This document shows, piece after piece, positions 9,116 to 17,232 of a stretch of 64,000 nt of DNA; position 1 is the first letter of the stretch, and every line of letters starts with the position of its first letter. The DNA comes from JAIPAN01 sp040403555 (GTDB taxonomy: Bacteria > Bacteroidota > Bacteroidia > Sphingobacteriales > Sphingobacteriaceae). The notes beneath the pieces are model-generated. The model worked only from the letters and a program-made list of their open reading frames with translations, was not told the origin of the DNA and searched no databases. A program made the translations under genes and the position numbers. Where the stretch lies: positions 18,892 to 82,891 of the forward strand of contig JBBAKN010000005.1 of the NCBI GenBank assembly GCA_040403555.1. Reading direction: 5' to 3'.

Positions 9116-9544
9116 TTAATTGCTACAGTTTTGAAGATCGGCACCAACCTGCTGGTAGGGGTAAAAGCCTTGCTTATTGCCAAAGGAATTGGTTACATAG
9201 GTAATAATTTCAGCAATTTCTATGTCGCTAAGTGTAGCCTGAGCCGTCATTATACCTTCGTAATTTTTACCTGAAATTTGTATTGGACCTTGCAATCCGT
9301 TTTTAATAAAGCAAGCTAGTTTTGTTTTATTTTGCTTTAAAAACGTAGAATCAGTTAAAGGCGGGTAGAGCATAGCCAATCCGGCGCCATCATTGCCGTG
9401 GCAATTAGCACATTTGTTTTCATAAAGTTGCTTACCAGCGGTGTAATAGCGTGCATAGGTAATATCTTCTTCCGATTGGCAGGCATAGAAAAAAATGCCA
9501 ATAGTGCTCAGAATAGAGAAAATAGGGAACTTATTTTTGCTCAT
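9116..9544 (-). CDS. Monohaem c-type cytochrome, probable lipoprotein
   Basis: A 142-residue protein. The chosen ATG at 9544 gives a signal sequence ending in a lipobox-like FFYAC, with candidate lipid-bearing Cys22; an upstream start at 9571 would add nine residues inside the SCO gene. The haem site is CANCH at 45-49. A Met in EGIMTA could be the distal ligand. It overlaps the end of the upstream SCO gene by 14 bases, so the two are translationally coupled. A cytochrome next to a copper chaperone for cytochrome oxidase suggests a role in the respiratory chain, but no oxidase subunit lies in the window. Confidence 0.85.
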   Translation of the reverse strand: MSKNKFPIFSILSTIGIFFYACQSEEDITYARYYTAGKQLYENKCANCHGNDGAGLAMLYPPLTDSTFLKQNKTKLACFIKNGLQGPIQISGKNYEGIMTAQATLSDIEIAEIITYVTNSFGNKQGFYPYQQVGADLQNCSN

Positions 9545-10172
9545 TTTCTTGCAAAAGTAAATCCATATCACTTATTAATTGAGCTACTTGATCTGATTTA
9601 GTTCCATCGTAAGCACCCCGAATGCGTTTTTCTTTATCAATTAACACAAACCAACCTTGGTGCACCAAGCCTTGTGGGGCAGTACCATCTTCATAGGCAG
9701 CTACTAAATAGTTCTTTGCCGAAATGTCATAAATTGAATCACGAGTGCCGTGAATTAAATTCCATTGGGGGCTACTAATTCCTAAGTTATCGGCATAACG
9801 TTTTAGTCTAGTAGGTAAATCATATTTGGTATCTATGCTGTGCGATAGAAATTTCACTCGTTTATCGCCTTTATATTTGGCATACACTTGCAATAAATTG
9901 CGATGCATAATTGGGCAAATGGAGTTGCAGGTGGTAAAAAAGAAATCGGCTACGTAAATGCTGCCGTCGTAATCAGTATTGCTAATCAGTATACTATCTT
10001 GGTTGTAGTAGTGGAATGGTGCAATAGTTTGATAGATGGTATCGGTAACGGTTTTACCATTAATTACCGTGTCTTTAGTGCTTCTTTCACCTAATATGGG
10101 CAATTTTTTGGGCTCGTTGATGCACGCAATAAGCAAGCTAATTGCACTAAAAAGTAAAACTATCTTTTTCAT
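9531..10172 (-). CDS. SCO1/SenC-family copper chaperone lipoprotein
   Basis: A 213-residue protein with a lipoprotein signal (LLIAC, Cys17) and a thioredoxin-like fold. The copper site is CNSIC (Cys82 and Cys86, a CxxxC) with a distant His171 in LVHQGW; all three known SCO ligands are present. SCO proteins deliver copper to the CuA site of cytochrome c oxidase or act as thiol reductants. The gene starts one base after the phosphohexomutase stop upstream and overlaps the cytochrome gene downstream, so it lies in a three-gene minus-strand run. Confidence 0.92.
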   Translation of the reverse strand: MKKIVLLFSAISLLIACINEPKKLPILGERSTKDTVINGKTVTDTIYQTIAPFHYYNQDSILISNTDYDGSIYVADFFFTTCNSICPIMHRNLLQVYAKYKGDKRVKFLSHSIDTKYDLPTRLKRYADNLGISSPQWNLIHGTRDSIYDISAKNYLVAAYEDGTAPQGLVHQGWFVLIDKEKRIRGAYDGTKSDQVAQLISDMDLLLQENEQK

Positions 10173-10173
10173 G

Positions 10174-11586
10174 TTAAGCTAATAAGGTAGATTTTGTGGC
10201 ATCTAAAATGGCAAAAGCAACGGCCGATGTTGGCGCTTCGGAATATACTCGTAATACCGGTTCTGTTCCCGAAGGGCGAATCATTACCCAAGAATTCTCA
10301 TCAAAATGGAATTTAAATCCATCAAGGTCTTCGGTTTTTATCACTTTATACGAATCAAACTGCGTGAATGCTCGGTTCTCACATTTCTGGATAATGGCTT
10401 GTTTTAACTCTTCGGTTAAGTGTAAATCGTAGCGTTCAAAAGCAAATGTGCCTACAAGGCTATAAATTTCTTCAATGAGTTCTGTAAGGCTTTTACCGGT
10501 TTTGGCCATACATTCCCAAATGGTTAAGCCCATCCAAATGCCATCTCGTTCGGGTATGTGACCTGCTATGGCTATACCACCAGATTCTTCTCCGCCGGTT
10601 AAAAATGGTTTACCCGAGTTTACCATAAGGTCGCAAATGTATTTAAAGCCTATTTTGGTAATGGTATTGTTTATGCCATAGGCATCGCATAGTTTTTGAA
10701 TTTTATTGGTACAAGAAAACGTGGTATAAACTTCTCCTTGCAGGTTTTTAACCTTGCTCATGTAATGAATGAGAAGGAGTAAAATATGGTTAGAATCCAC
10801 AAAATTTCCATTTTCATCATACAAACCAATACGGTCGGCATCGCCATCGGTGGCCAAACCAGAAGCAATTTCGCCTTCAGAAAGTTTAATTACTTCCGAA
10901 AATTCGGTTAAATTACGGTGTATGGGTTCTGGCGCTTGTCCGTCGAATCCGGGATTATGTTCACAGTGTAAAAAAGTGATATTAGGTAAAATTCTACGCA
11001 TTACGTTTTGTCCGGCACCGTACATGGCATCGTAGGCCCAGTTCATACCACTGTTGCGAATGGCTTCCATATCAAAGTTGGCCTCAATTTCATCGCAATA
11101 CATGCTTTCTAAATCCACAAAACTGATGAGTCCTTCTTTGCTATATTCTTCAACTGATTTTAGTTGCAGATTCAAGCTGTCGGGAATTAAAGTCTCTACT
11201 TCATCAATCATAGCCGGGGTAGCCGGACCGCCGTAACTGGCTTTAATTTTGTAGCCATTGTATTCGGCCGGGTTGTGTGATGCGGTTATTATAATGCCTG
11301 CATCTGCTTGTAATTTTACCGTTCCTAGAGATACCATTGGGGTAGAAATAAAGGTATTATCGCTTCTATAAACCTTTATTCCCTGCGAAGCCAATACACA
11401 TGCCGTGGTATCGGCAAAAAGTTTGCCAGCAAATCGACAATCGTTGCCCACTACGGCCGAAGGTTCTTGATAATGCTTACGTAACCATAAAGCGGTAGCA
11501 TAGGCTACTCGTTTTACATTTTCTACGGTAAACTCTTCTGCAATAATTGCTCTCCAGCCGTCGGTACCGAATTTTATTTTATTCAT
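10174..11586 (-). CDS. Phosphoglucomutase/phosphomannomutase family enzyme
   Basis: A 470-residue alpha-D-phosphohexomutase. The phosphoserine loop is TASHNP with Ser103, the Mg2+ loop DGDADR at 247-252, the sugar loop GGEESGG near 336, and the phosphate-binding loop RPSGTEPVLR near 438. All four motifs are intact, so it should interconvert hexose 1- and 6-phosphates; glucose or mannose preference cannot be read from the sequence. The ATG at 11586 follows a TAACTTTG box by four bases. The gene heads the run with the SCO and cytochrome genes, with no clear functional link to them. Confidence 0.92.
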   Translation of the reverse strand: MNKIKFGTDGWRAIIAEEFTVENVKRVAYATALWLRKHYQEPSAVVGNDCRFAGKLFADTTACVLASQGIKVYRSDNTFISTPMVSLGTVKLQADAGIIITASHNPAEYNGYKIKASYGGPATPAMIDEVETLIPDSLNLQLKSVEEYSKEGLISFVDLESMYCDEIEANFDMEAIRNSGMNWAYDAMYGAGQNVMRRILPNITFLHCEHNPGFDGQAPEPIHRNLTEFSEVIKLSEGEIASGLATDGDADRIGLYDENGNFVDSNHILLLLIHYMSKVKNLQGEVYTTFSCTNKIQKLCDAYGINNTITKIGFKYICDLMVNSGKPFLTGGEESGGIAIAGHIPERDGIWMGLTIWECMAKTGKSLTELIEEIYSLVGTFAFERYDLHLTEELKQAIIQKCENRAFTQFDSYKVIKTEDLDGFKFHFDENSWVMIRPSGTEPVLRVYSEAPTSAVAFAILDATKSTLLA

Positions 11587-11590
11587 CGAC

Positions 11591-11598
11591 CAAAGTTA
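11591..11598 (-). promoter_or_regulatory. -7 promoter box of the phosphohexomutase gene
   Basis: TAACTTTG on the minus strand is an exact match to the Bacteroidota -7 consensus TAnnTTTG. It ends four bases before the ATG at 11586, which would place the transcript start at or very near the start codon. No clear -33 element is seen. Confidence 0.5.
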
Positions 11599-11670
11599 AG
11601 GCAATTTTCTTTATTTTTAGCCCCTTAAAGCAATACTTATAAATCAAATTGCTGTATCATAATTCTTTAA

Positions 11671-12981
11671 ATGATGAAGGTTCTCAAGTTTGGCGGTACA
11701 TCGGTAGGTAGTCCCGAACGCATGAAAAAACTGTTGGCTATTATCCGCCCCGAAACACCTCGGCTGGTGGTATTATCTGCTGTATCGGGCACTACGAATA
11801 AATTGGTAGAGATTGCCGCTTTTTTTGAAGCTGGCGATAAAAATAAAGCTGTAGCCGCTATTGAAAGATTGCGTGCAGAGTACAATCAGTTTATTGCTGA
11901 ACTTTTTGTTACCGAGCAGGGTTTAGCCGATGGGAAAAACACGCTCGATTATCACTTTGGATTATTAGAATCGATAGCTAACGATTTATTTACAGCCACC
12001 GAAGAGAAAATTATTTTGGCTCAAGGCGAATTGATATCTACTACTTTATATCATTATTACCTTAAAGAAATTGGGGTGCACTCGGTATTGTTACCAGCAC
12101 TCGATTTTATGAAGGTAGATGAAGATCATGAACCGATGGTTGATTTTATTACCGATCATATTACGCCACTATTGGCTCAAAAAACTAATTTATTCATTAC
12201 TCAAGGCTATATATGCCGCAATGCTTACGGCCAAATAGATAATTTACGTAGAGGAGGAAGCGATTATACGGCCTCTTTAATTGGAGCCGCTATTCGTTCG
12301 GAAGAAGTGCAAATTTGGACCGATATTGATGGGATGCACAACAATGACCCACGTGTAGTGAAAGGAACCAAACCCATAGCCAATTTATCTTTCGATGAGG
12401 CAGCAGAGTTGGCTTATTTCGGTGCAAAAATACTGCATCCGCAGAGTGTTTTCCCTGCTCAGAAATACAAAATACCCGTTCGTTTGCTAAATACTATGGA
12501 GCCAGAAGCCCCTGGAACCTTGATTAGTTCGTTTAGCGAACCTGGAAAAATAAAATCAATTGCCGCTAAAGATGGTATTACGGCCATTAAAATACAATCG
12601 AGCCGCATGCTATTGGCTTATGGTTTTTTGCGTAGAGTTTTTGAAATATTCGAACGGTTTAAAACACCAATTGATATGATTACCACCTCGGAAGTTGCTG
12701 TATCGTTAACTATTGACGATACCCGTAATTTAGAAGATATTTTAAAAGAGTTAGACAAATTCGGTACTGTTGAATTGGATAAAGACCAAACCATTATCTG
12801 TGTGGTTGGCGATTTCGGTGCTGATAAACACGGTTATGCCGCTCGGGTATTTGAGGCTCTAAAACACATTCCAATCCGAATGATTTCTTACGGAGGAAGT
12901 AATTACAACGTATCTTTATTGGTAAAAACTGCCGATAAAACAGAAGCGCTTCGTTCTCTCCATAATCGCTTATTTGAATAG
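11671..12981 (+). CDS. lysC: Aspartate kinase, monofunctional
   Basis: A 436-residue kinase that phosphorylates aspartate, the first step toward lysine, threonine and methionine. The N-terminal KFGGTSVGS (residues 5-13) is the ATP/aspartate motif and RRGGSDYTA near 194 binds nucleotide. Two ACT domains at about 305-436 should carry feedback control. There is no fused homoserine dehydrogenase. The gene begins with two ATG codons (11671 and 11674); either may be used. lysA follows after one base, so the pair forms a lysine/diaminopimelate operon. Confidence 0.93.
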   Translation: MMKVLKFGGTSVGSPERMKKLLAIIRPETPRLVVLSAVSGTTNKLVEIAAFFEAGDKNKAVAAIERLRAEYNQFIAELFVTEQGLADGKNTLDYHFGLLESIANDLFTATEEKIILAQGELISTTLYHYYLKEIGVHSVLLPALDFMKVDEDHEPMVDFITDHITPLLAQKTNLFITQGYICRNAYGQIDNLRRGGSDYTASLIGAAIRSEEVQIWTDIDGMHNNDPRVVKGTKPIANLSFDEAAELAYFGAKILHPQSVFPAQKYKIPVRLLNTMEPEAPGTLISSFSEPGKIKSIAAKDGITAIKIQSSRMLLAYGFLRRVFEIFERFKTPIDMITTSEVAVSLTIDDTRNLEDILKELDKFGTVELDKDQTIICVVGDFGADKHGYAARVFEALKHIPIRMISYGGSNYNVSLLVKTADKTEALRSLHNRLFE

Positions 12982-12982
12982 C

Positions 12983-14143
12983 ATGAGCACATTTAGTCCC
13001 GAAGTTATCCGCCAATTAATAGCTGCAGATAGTCCTTGCTATTATTACGACATGAGTTTGTTGAAAGCTACCTTAAAAGCCTGCAAACAAGCCGCCGACG
13101 TGCACCATTTTAAGATACACTATGCCTTAAAAGCGAATTTTAATGAGCCTATTTTGGCATCCATTTATCAGCATGGTTTTGGTGCCGATTGTGTAAGCGG
13201 TAATGAGGTTATGCAAGCTATACAAACTGGTTTCGATCCGAAAGAAATTGTATTTGCAGGCGTTGGTAAAACAGACAAAGAAATTTTAAACGCTTTACAA
13301 TACGATATTTTCTGCTTCAATGTTGAATCGGTTGAAGAGTTGCGCATTATTAACGAATTGGCAGCAAGCCAACAGAAAAATGTCCGAATTGCTATTCGTA
13401 TAAACCCCAACGTAGATGCAAAAACGCATCAATACATTACTACGGGTTTAGAGGAAAATAAGTTTGGCGTAAATACCTGGGAATTAAACGATTGTATTGA
13501 GGTATTGAAACAATCTCCTAACTTAGAATTAATTGGTATTCACTTTCATGTGGGTTCGCAAGTAAAAGATTTAGATGTATTTAAAAGCCTCTGTTTAAAA
13601 GTAAACGAGTTTAATACGTGGTTCGCTGAACGTGGTTTTAACCTACGTGTGTTAAATGTTGGTGGTGGCTTAGGTGTAGATTATTACCACCCCGATGAAC
13701 AGCCTATGGTTAATTTTGAAGAATATTTTGCCATTTTCAATCAGTTTCTAGAGCGTAAAAAAGGCCAAGAAGTCCATTTCGAATTAGGCCGCTCTTTGGT
13801 TGCTGCCTGCGGGACCTTAATTAGCCGAGTGTTGTACATTAAAAAGGGATTGAAAAAGAATTTTATGATTTTAGATGCTGGTATGACCGAATTGATGCGT
13901 CCGGCATTGTATCAAGCTTATCATAAAATTGAGAATTTAAGCCGAAAAGACAAAAAGTCTACTATAAATTACGATGTGGTGGGGCCTATCTGTGAAAGTA
14001 CAGATACCTTTGGTAAAGAGGTAGAATTGCCCGAATCGTTCCGTGGTGATTTGGTAGCCATTCGTACTGCTGGTGCTTATGGAGAAGTAATGGTTTCTCG
14101 ATACAATTTGAGAGAACCCATTAAGGCCGTGTATTCGGCTTAA
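12983..14143 (+). CDS. lysA: Diaminopimelate decarboxylase
   Basis: A 386-residue fold-type III PLP enzyme making lysine from meso-diaminopimelate. Lys50 in HYALKAN binds PLP; the glycine-rich NVGGGLGVDY near 222 holds the phosphate; GPICESTDTF carries the catalytic Cys of the dimer partner. I place the start at the ATG at 12983, one base after the lysC stop, rather than at an in-frame TTG inside lysC. The short spacing means coupled translation. The stop abuts the stop of the convergent acyl-CoA dehydrogenase gene, with no bases between. Confidence 0.92.
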   Translation: MSTFSPEVIRQLIAADSPCYYYDMSLLKATLKACKQAADVHHFKIHYALKANFNEPILASIYQHGFGADCVSGNEVMQAIQTGFDPKEIVFAGVGKTDKEILNALQYDIFCFNVESVEELRIINELAASQQKNVRIAIRINPNVDAKTHQYITTGLEENKFGVNTWELNDCIEVLKQSPNLELIGIHFHVGSQVKDLDVFKSLCLKVNEFNTWFAERGFNLRVLNVGGGLGVDYYHPDEQPMVNFEEYFAIFNQFLERKKGQEVHFELGRSLVAACGTLISRVLYIKKGLKKNFMILDAGMTELMRPALYQAYHKIENLSRKDKKSTINYDVVGPICESTDTFGKEVELPESFRGDLVAIRTAGAYGEVMVSRYNLREPIKAVYSA

Positions 14144-15337
14144 TTATTCAAACGCATTTATCCCGGTTATATCCATACCCGTAATAAGCAAGTGAATATC
14201 GTGGGTGCCTTCATACGTAACCACCGATTCTAAATTCATCATGTGGCGCATAATGGGAAATTCGCCGCTAATACCCATGCCGCCTAGCATCTGTCGGGCT
14301 TCACGGGCAATTATTAAAGCTGTTTCTACACCATTTCGTTTTGCCATTGATATTTGAGCTGGGGTTGCTTTATTATCATTTTTGAGGACTCCCAATCGCC
14401 AATTTAAGAGTTGGCCCTTGGTTATTTCTGTAATCATTTCAGCCAATTTCTTTTGTTGCAATTGAAATCCGCCAATAGGTTTACCAAATTGTATACGTTC
14501 TTTTGAATAACGCAAAGCAGTATCGTAGCAATCCATAGCTGCACCTAAAGCACCCCAGGCTATGCCAAAACGGGCTTGGTTTAAACAACTTAAAGGCCCT
14601 TTTAAGCCTTTTACATTCGGTAATATATTTTCTTTGGGCACTTTTACATTATCAAACACCAATTCGCCGGTAGCCGAAGCTCGTAAACTCCATTTATTAT
14701 GCGTTTCGGGCGTTGAAAAACCTTCCATACCACGCTCAACAATTAAACCTTTAATGTCGCCTTGTTCGTTTTTTGCCCATACCACAGCAATATCGGCAAA
14801 AGGAGCATTGGAAATCCACAATTTAGCTCCATTTAAAATTACGTGGTCACCGGCATTAGTAAAGTGCGTAACCATACCGGCAGGGTTCGAACCAAAATCA
14901 GGTTCGGTTAAGCCAAAACAGCCCATCCATTCGCCGGTGGCTAGTTTTGGTAAATACTTTTTTCGCTGCTCTTCCGATCCAAAGGTATAAATGGGGTACA
15001 TGACCAATGAGCCCTGTACCGAAGCGGTAGAGCGAATACCTGAATCGCCACGTTCCAATTCCTGCATCATTAAACCATATGATATATAATCTAAGCCGGC
15101 TCCACCGTATTCAACCGGAATAGTGGGACCGAATACACCAATTTCGCCTAAGCCTTTGATTAAATGTTTCGGGAACTCTGCCTTTTGAGCATATTCTTCA
15201 ATAATGGGGCTTAGTTCTTTTTTCACCCAGTTGCGCACACTATCGCGAATCAAGCGTTGTTCATCGTTCAGTAAGTCATCCACTACATAATAATCGGGTG
15301 CTTCAAACAAATCTTTTTTTGAGGAGGGGGTATGCAT
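14144..15337 (-). CDS. gcdH: Acyl-CoA dehydrogenase, probably glutaryl-CoA dehydrogenase
   Basis: A 397-residue flavoprotein of the acyl-CoA dehydrogenase fold. Catalytic Glu376 lies in TYEGTHDIH. The segment SGIRSTASVQGSLVM near residue 97 resembles the substrate pocket of glutaryl-CoA dehydrogenase, where an Arg binds the distal carboxylate. GCFGLTEPDFGSNPAGM is the FAD/substrate signature. The likely reaction is glutaryl-CoA to crotonyl-CoA in lysine or tryptophan breakdown. No other gene of that pathway is near, so substrate is inferred from sequence alone. It is transcribed alone, divergent from folB. Confidence 0.88.
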   Translation of the reverse strand: MHTPSSKKDLFEAPDYYVVDDLLNDEQRLIRDSVRNWVKKELSPIIEEYAQKAEFPKHLIKGLGEIGVFGPTIPVEYGGAGLDYISYGLMMQELERGDSGIRSTASVQGSLVMYPIYTFGSEEQRKKYLPKLATGEWMGCFGLTEPDFGSNPAGMVTHFTNAGDHVILNGAKLWISNAPFADIAVVWAKNEQGDIKGLIVERGMEGFSTPETHNKWSLRASATGELVFDNVKVPKENILPNVKGLKGPLSCLNQARFGIAWGALGAAMDCYDTALRYSKERIQFGKPIGGFQLQQKKLAEMITEITKGQLLNWRLGVLKNDNKATPAQISMAKRNGVETALIIAREARQMLGGMGISGEFPIMRHMMNLESVVTYEGTHDIHLLITGMDITGINAFE

Positions 15338-15364
15338 TTTTCAGGTTGATTAGTAGCTATTTAT

Positions 15365-15398
15365 CAAAAATAGTTAAAAGCGAATTTTATATCTCAAA
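15365..15398 (-). promoter_or_regulatory. Promoter of the acyl-CoA dehydrogenase gene
   Basis: On the minus strand, TTTG (15398-15395) lies 22 bases before TATTTTTG (15372-15365), an exact -7 match. The start codon is 27 bases downstream of the box, leaving a leader of roughly 20 bases. Confidence 0.5.
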
Positions 15399-15424
15399 AA
15401 AACGAATATTTATCTCTATTCGTC

Positions 15425-15432
15425 TATTTTTG
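15425..15432 (+). promoter_or_regulatory. -7 promoter box of folB
   Basis: TATTTTTG is an exact TAnnTTTG match that ends four bases before the folB ATG at 15437. Transcription would begin at or beside the start codon. No convincing -33 element is visible. Confidence 0.5.
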
Positions 15433-15436
15433 TTAA

Positions 15437-15802
15437 ATGTGTTCGGTACTAAAAACAGTTGCTTTACGAGATGTTCGATTCTATGCTTATCACGGCTATT
15501 ATCCGGAAGAGCAGCAAATTGGTGGCGTTTTTTATGTGGATATAGTGGTAAGTGTATCTGTAACCAATTCGGCTACTGATGAATTAGCCGATACCTTGAA
15601 TTACGAACAGTTGTTTGCTATGGCCAAAGAGGAAATACAGAAAACTAGTAAATTAATTGAGACACCTGCAAAGCATATACTCAATAGGGTGTTGGGCGCA
15701 TTTCCTGACTTAGTACGTGTAGAAGTTAATATACGTAAAGCCCATCCACCTTTAGCTGGTGAAGTAGCCTATGCAGAAGTGAGTTTAATACATACCGCAT
15801 GA
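15437..15802 (+). CDS. folB: Dihydroneopterin aldolase
   Basis: A 121-residue enzyme of the tunnelling fold that cleaves dihydroneopterin to hydroxymethyl-dihydropterin in folate synthesis. The N-terminal VALRDVRFYAYHGYYPEEQ is the family signature. DTLNYEQLFAMAKE (about 54-67) and a C-terminal VRVEVNIRKAHPPL are also typical. Length fits the usual ~120. The stop overlaps the start of the FAD oxidase gene by four bases (ATGA), so the two are coupled although no metabolic link is obvious. Confidence 0.9.
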   Translation: MCSVLKTVALRDVRFYAYHGYYPEEQQIGGVFYVDIVVSVSVTNSATDELADTLNYEQLFAMAKEEIQKTSKLIETPAKHILNRVLGAFPDLVRVEVNIRKAHPPLAGEVAYAEVSLIHTA

Positions 15803-17202
15803 GCCTGAGCTATAGTCCAGTTACTACAGAATTTATAAGCCAGCTAAAGACTTTAATGGGCGAAGCCTTTGTGCTTACTCAACAGTCTGAATTGGCCCCC
15901 TATGCCCAAGATGAAACTGAAGATTTAACTTATTTCCCCGATGTGGTGGTAAAACCGCATACCGCCGAGGAGATATCTCAAGTGCTAAAATGGTGCAACG
16001 AGTATAACGTGCCGCTCACTCCCCGAGGTGCCGGAACGGGCTTAAGTGGAGCTGCTTTGCCCATTTACGGTGGTTTGCTGTTATCTATGGAGCGGTTTAA
16101 TTCTATTTTAGAGATTGATGAACAAAATTTACAAGCTCGAGTACAATCGGGGGTAATAACCGAAGTGTTTATGAATGCGGTGGAGGAAAAGGGTTTGTAT
16201 TATCCGGTTGATCCATCGAGTAAGGGCTCGTGCTTTTTAGGAGGCAACGTAGCGCATGGCAGTGGTGGACCAAGAGTGGTAAAATACGGCACTATTAGAG
16301 AGTATATTTTGAATTTAAAAGTGGTATTGCCTACCGGAGAAATTATATGGACCGGTGCCAATACGCTCAAATTTGCCTCGGGCTACAACCTAACACAATT
16401 GTTTATTGGCTCAGAGGGTACTTTAGGCATTGTGACCGAGATAGTGGTGAAATTAATTCCAAAGCCTGCCCAAAATGTGTTACTACTTGCTTCTTTTACA
16501 TCAAATGAACATGCTTGTGAAGCGGTTTCGGCTATTTTTAGAGCTGGTATCATGCCATCGGCTTTGGAGTTTATGGAGCGCAAAGGAGTGGAGTGGGTGA
16601 TGAAAAATGATGGCGTGGTGTTTGATTTAAAAGACCAAGTTGCTGCGCTTTTATTAATTGAACTTGATGGACCTTCTTTAGATACTTTGTATGAAACAGG
16701 CGAACAACTAAATACTGTTTTAGAACAGTACCACTGTTTAGAAGTTCTTTTTGCCGACACCACTTCGCAGAAAGAAGAACTATGGCGTATGCGCAGAACC
16801 ATGGCCGTTTCGGTAAAAGCAAATTCGGTGTATAAAGAAGAAGATACGGTAGTTCCTCGAGCGGCTTTGCCTCAATTAATAGCAGGCATTAAGCGTATTG
16901 GTTTTACTTATGGTTTCGAATCTATTTGTTATGGACATGCGGGCGATGGAAACTTACATGTGAATATTATAAAAGGCACTATGAGCGAAGAAGATTGGCA
17001 GCATAAATTAAAAAAGGGCATTGCCGAAATTTTTGAATTAACAGTTTCTTTAGGCGGAACACTTTCTGGAGAGCATGGCATTGGCTTGGTACAAAAAGAA
17101 TACATGCATCTTAAATTCTCGGAAGTGCATTTAAACCTCATGCGCCATATTAAACAGGTTTTTGATCCTCATGGAATACTCAATCCCGGTAAAATATTTT
17201 AA
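15799..17202 (+). CDS. FAD-linked oxidase, GlcD/D-lactate dehydrogenase type
   Basis: A 467-residue flavoprotein of the vanillyl-alcohol-oxidase fold. The FAD-binding region has PRGAGTGLSGAALP near residue 75 and GSEGTLGIVTEI near 205. The C-terminal half carries the metal and substrate site, with HAGDGNLHVNI near 380 and GEHGIG near 425. It should oxidise a 2-hydroxyacid such as glycolate or D-lactate and pass electrons to the quinone pool or to a partner. No GlcE/GlcF-type partner gene adjoins, so a single-subunit dehydrogenase is likely. Confidence 0.9.
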   Translation: MSLSYSPVTTEFISQLKTLMGEAFVLTQQSELAPYAQDETEDLTYFPDVVVKPHTAEEISQVLKWCNEYNVPLTPRGAGTGLSGAALPIYGGLLLSMERFNSILEIDEQNLQARVQSGVITEVFMNAVEEKGLYYPVDPSSKGSCFLGGNVAHGSGGPRVVKYGTIREYILNLKVVLPTGEIIWTGANTLKFASGYNLTQLFIGSEGTLGIVTEIVVKLIPKPAQNVLLLASFTSNEHACEAVSAIFRAGIMPSALEFMERKGVEWVMKNDGVVFDLKDQVAALLLIELDGPSLDTLYETGEQLNTVLEQYHCLEVLFADTTSQKEELWRMRRTMAVSVKANSVYKEEDTVVPRAALPQLIAGIKRIGFTYGFESICYGHAGDGNLHVNIIKGTMSEEDWQHKLKKGIAEIFELTVSLGGTLSGEHGIGLVQKEYMHLKFSEVHLNLMRHIKQVFDPHGILNPGKIF

Positions 17203-17220
17203 AATACGGCTTGGGATGGT

Positions 17221-17228
17221 TATTTTTG
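17221..17228 (+). promoter_or_regulatory. -7 promoter box of the gene at 17233
   Basis: TATTTTTG is an exact -7 match ending four bases before the ATG at 17233, in a 30-base gap after the oxidase gene. It suggests the downstream gene has its own, nearly leaderless transcript. Confidence 0.45.
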
Positions 17229-17232
17229 AGCT

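Noticed and set aside
8810..9183. Open frames on both strands over the 8.8-9.2 kb region
   Set aside because: They lie on the RNase P RNA, which accounts for the sequence; the frames have no protein-like features.
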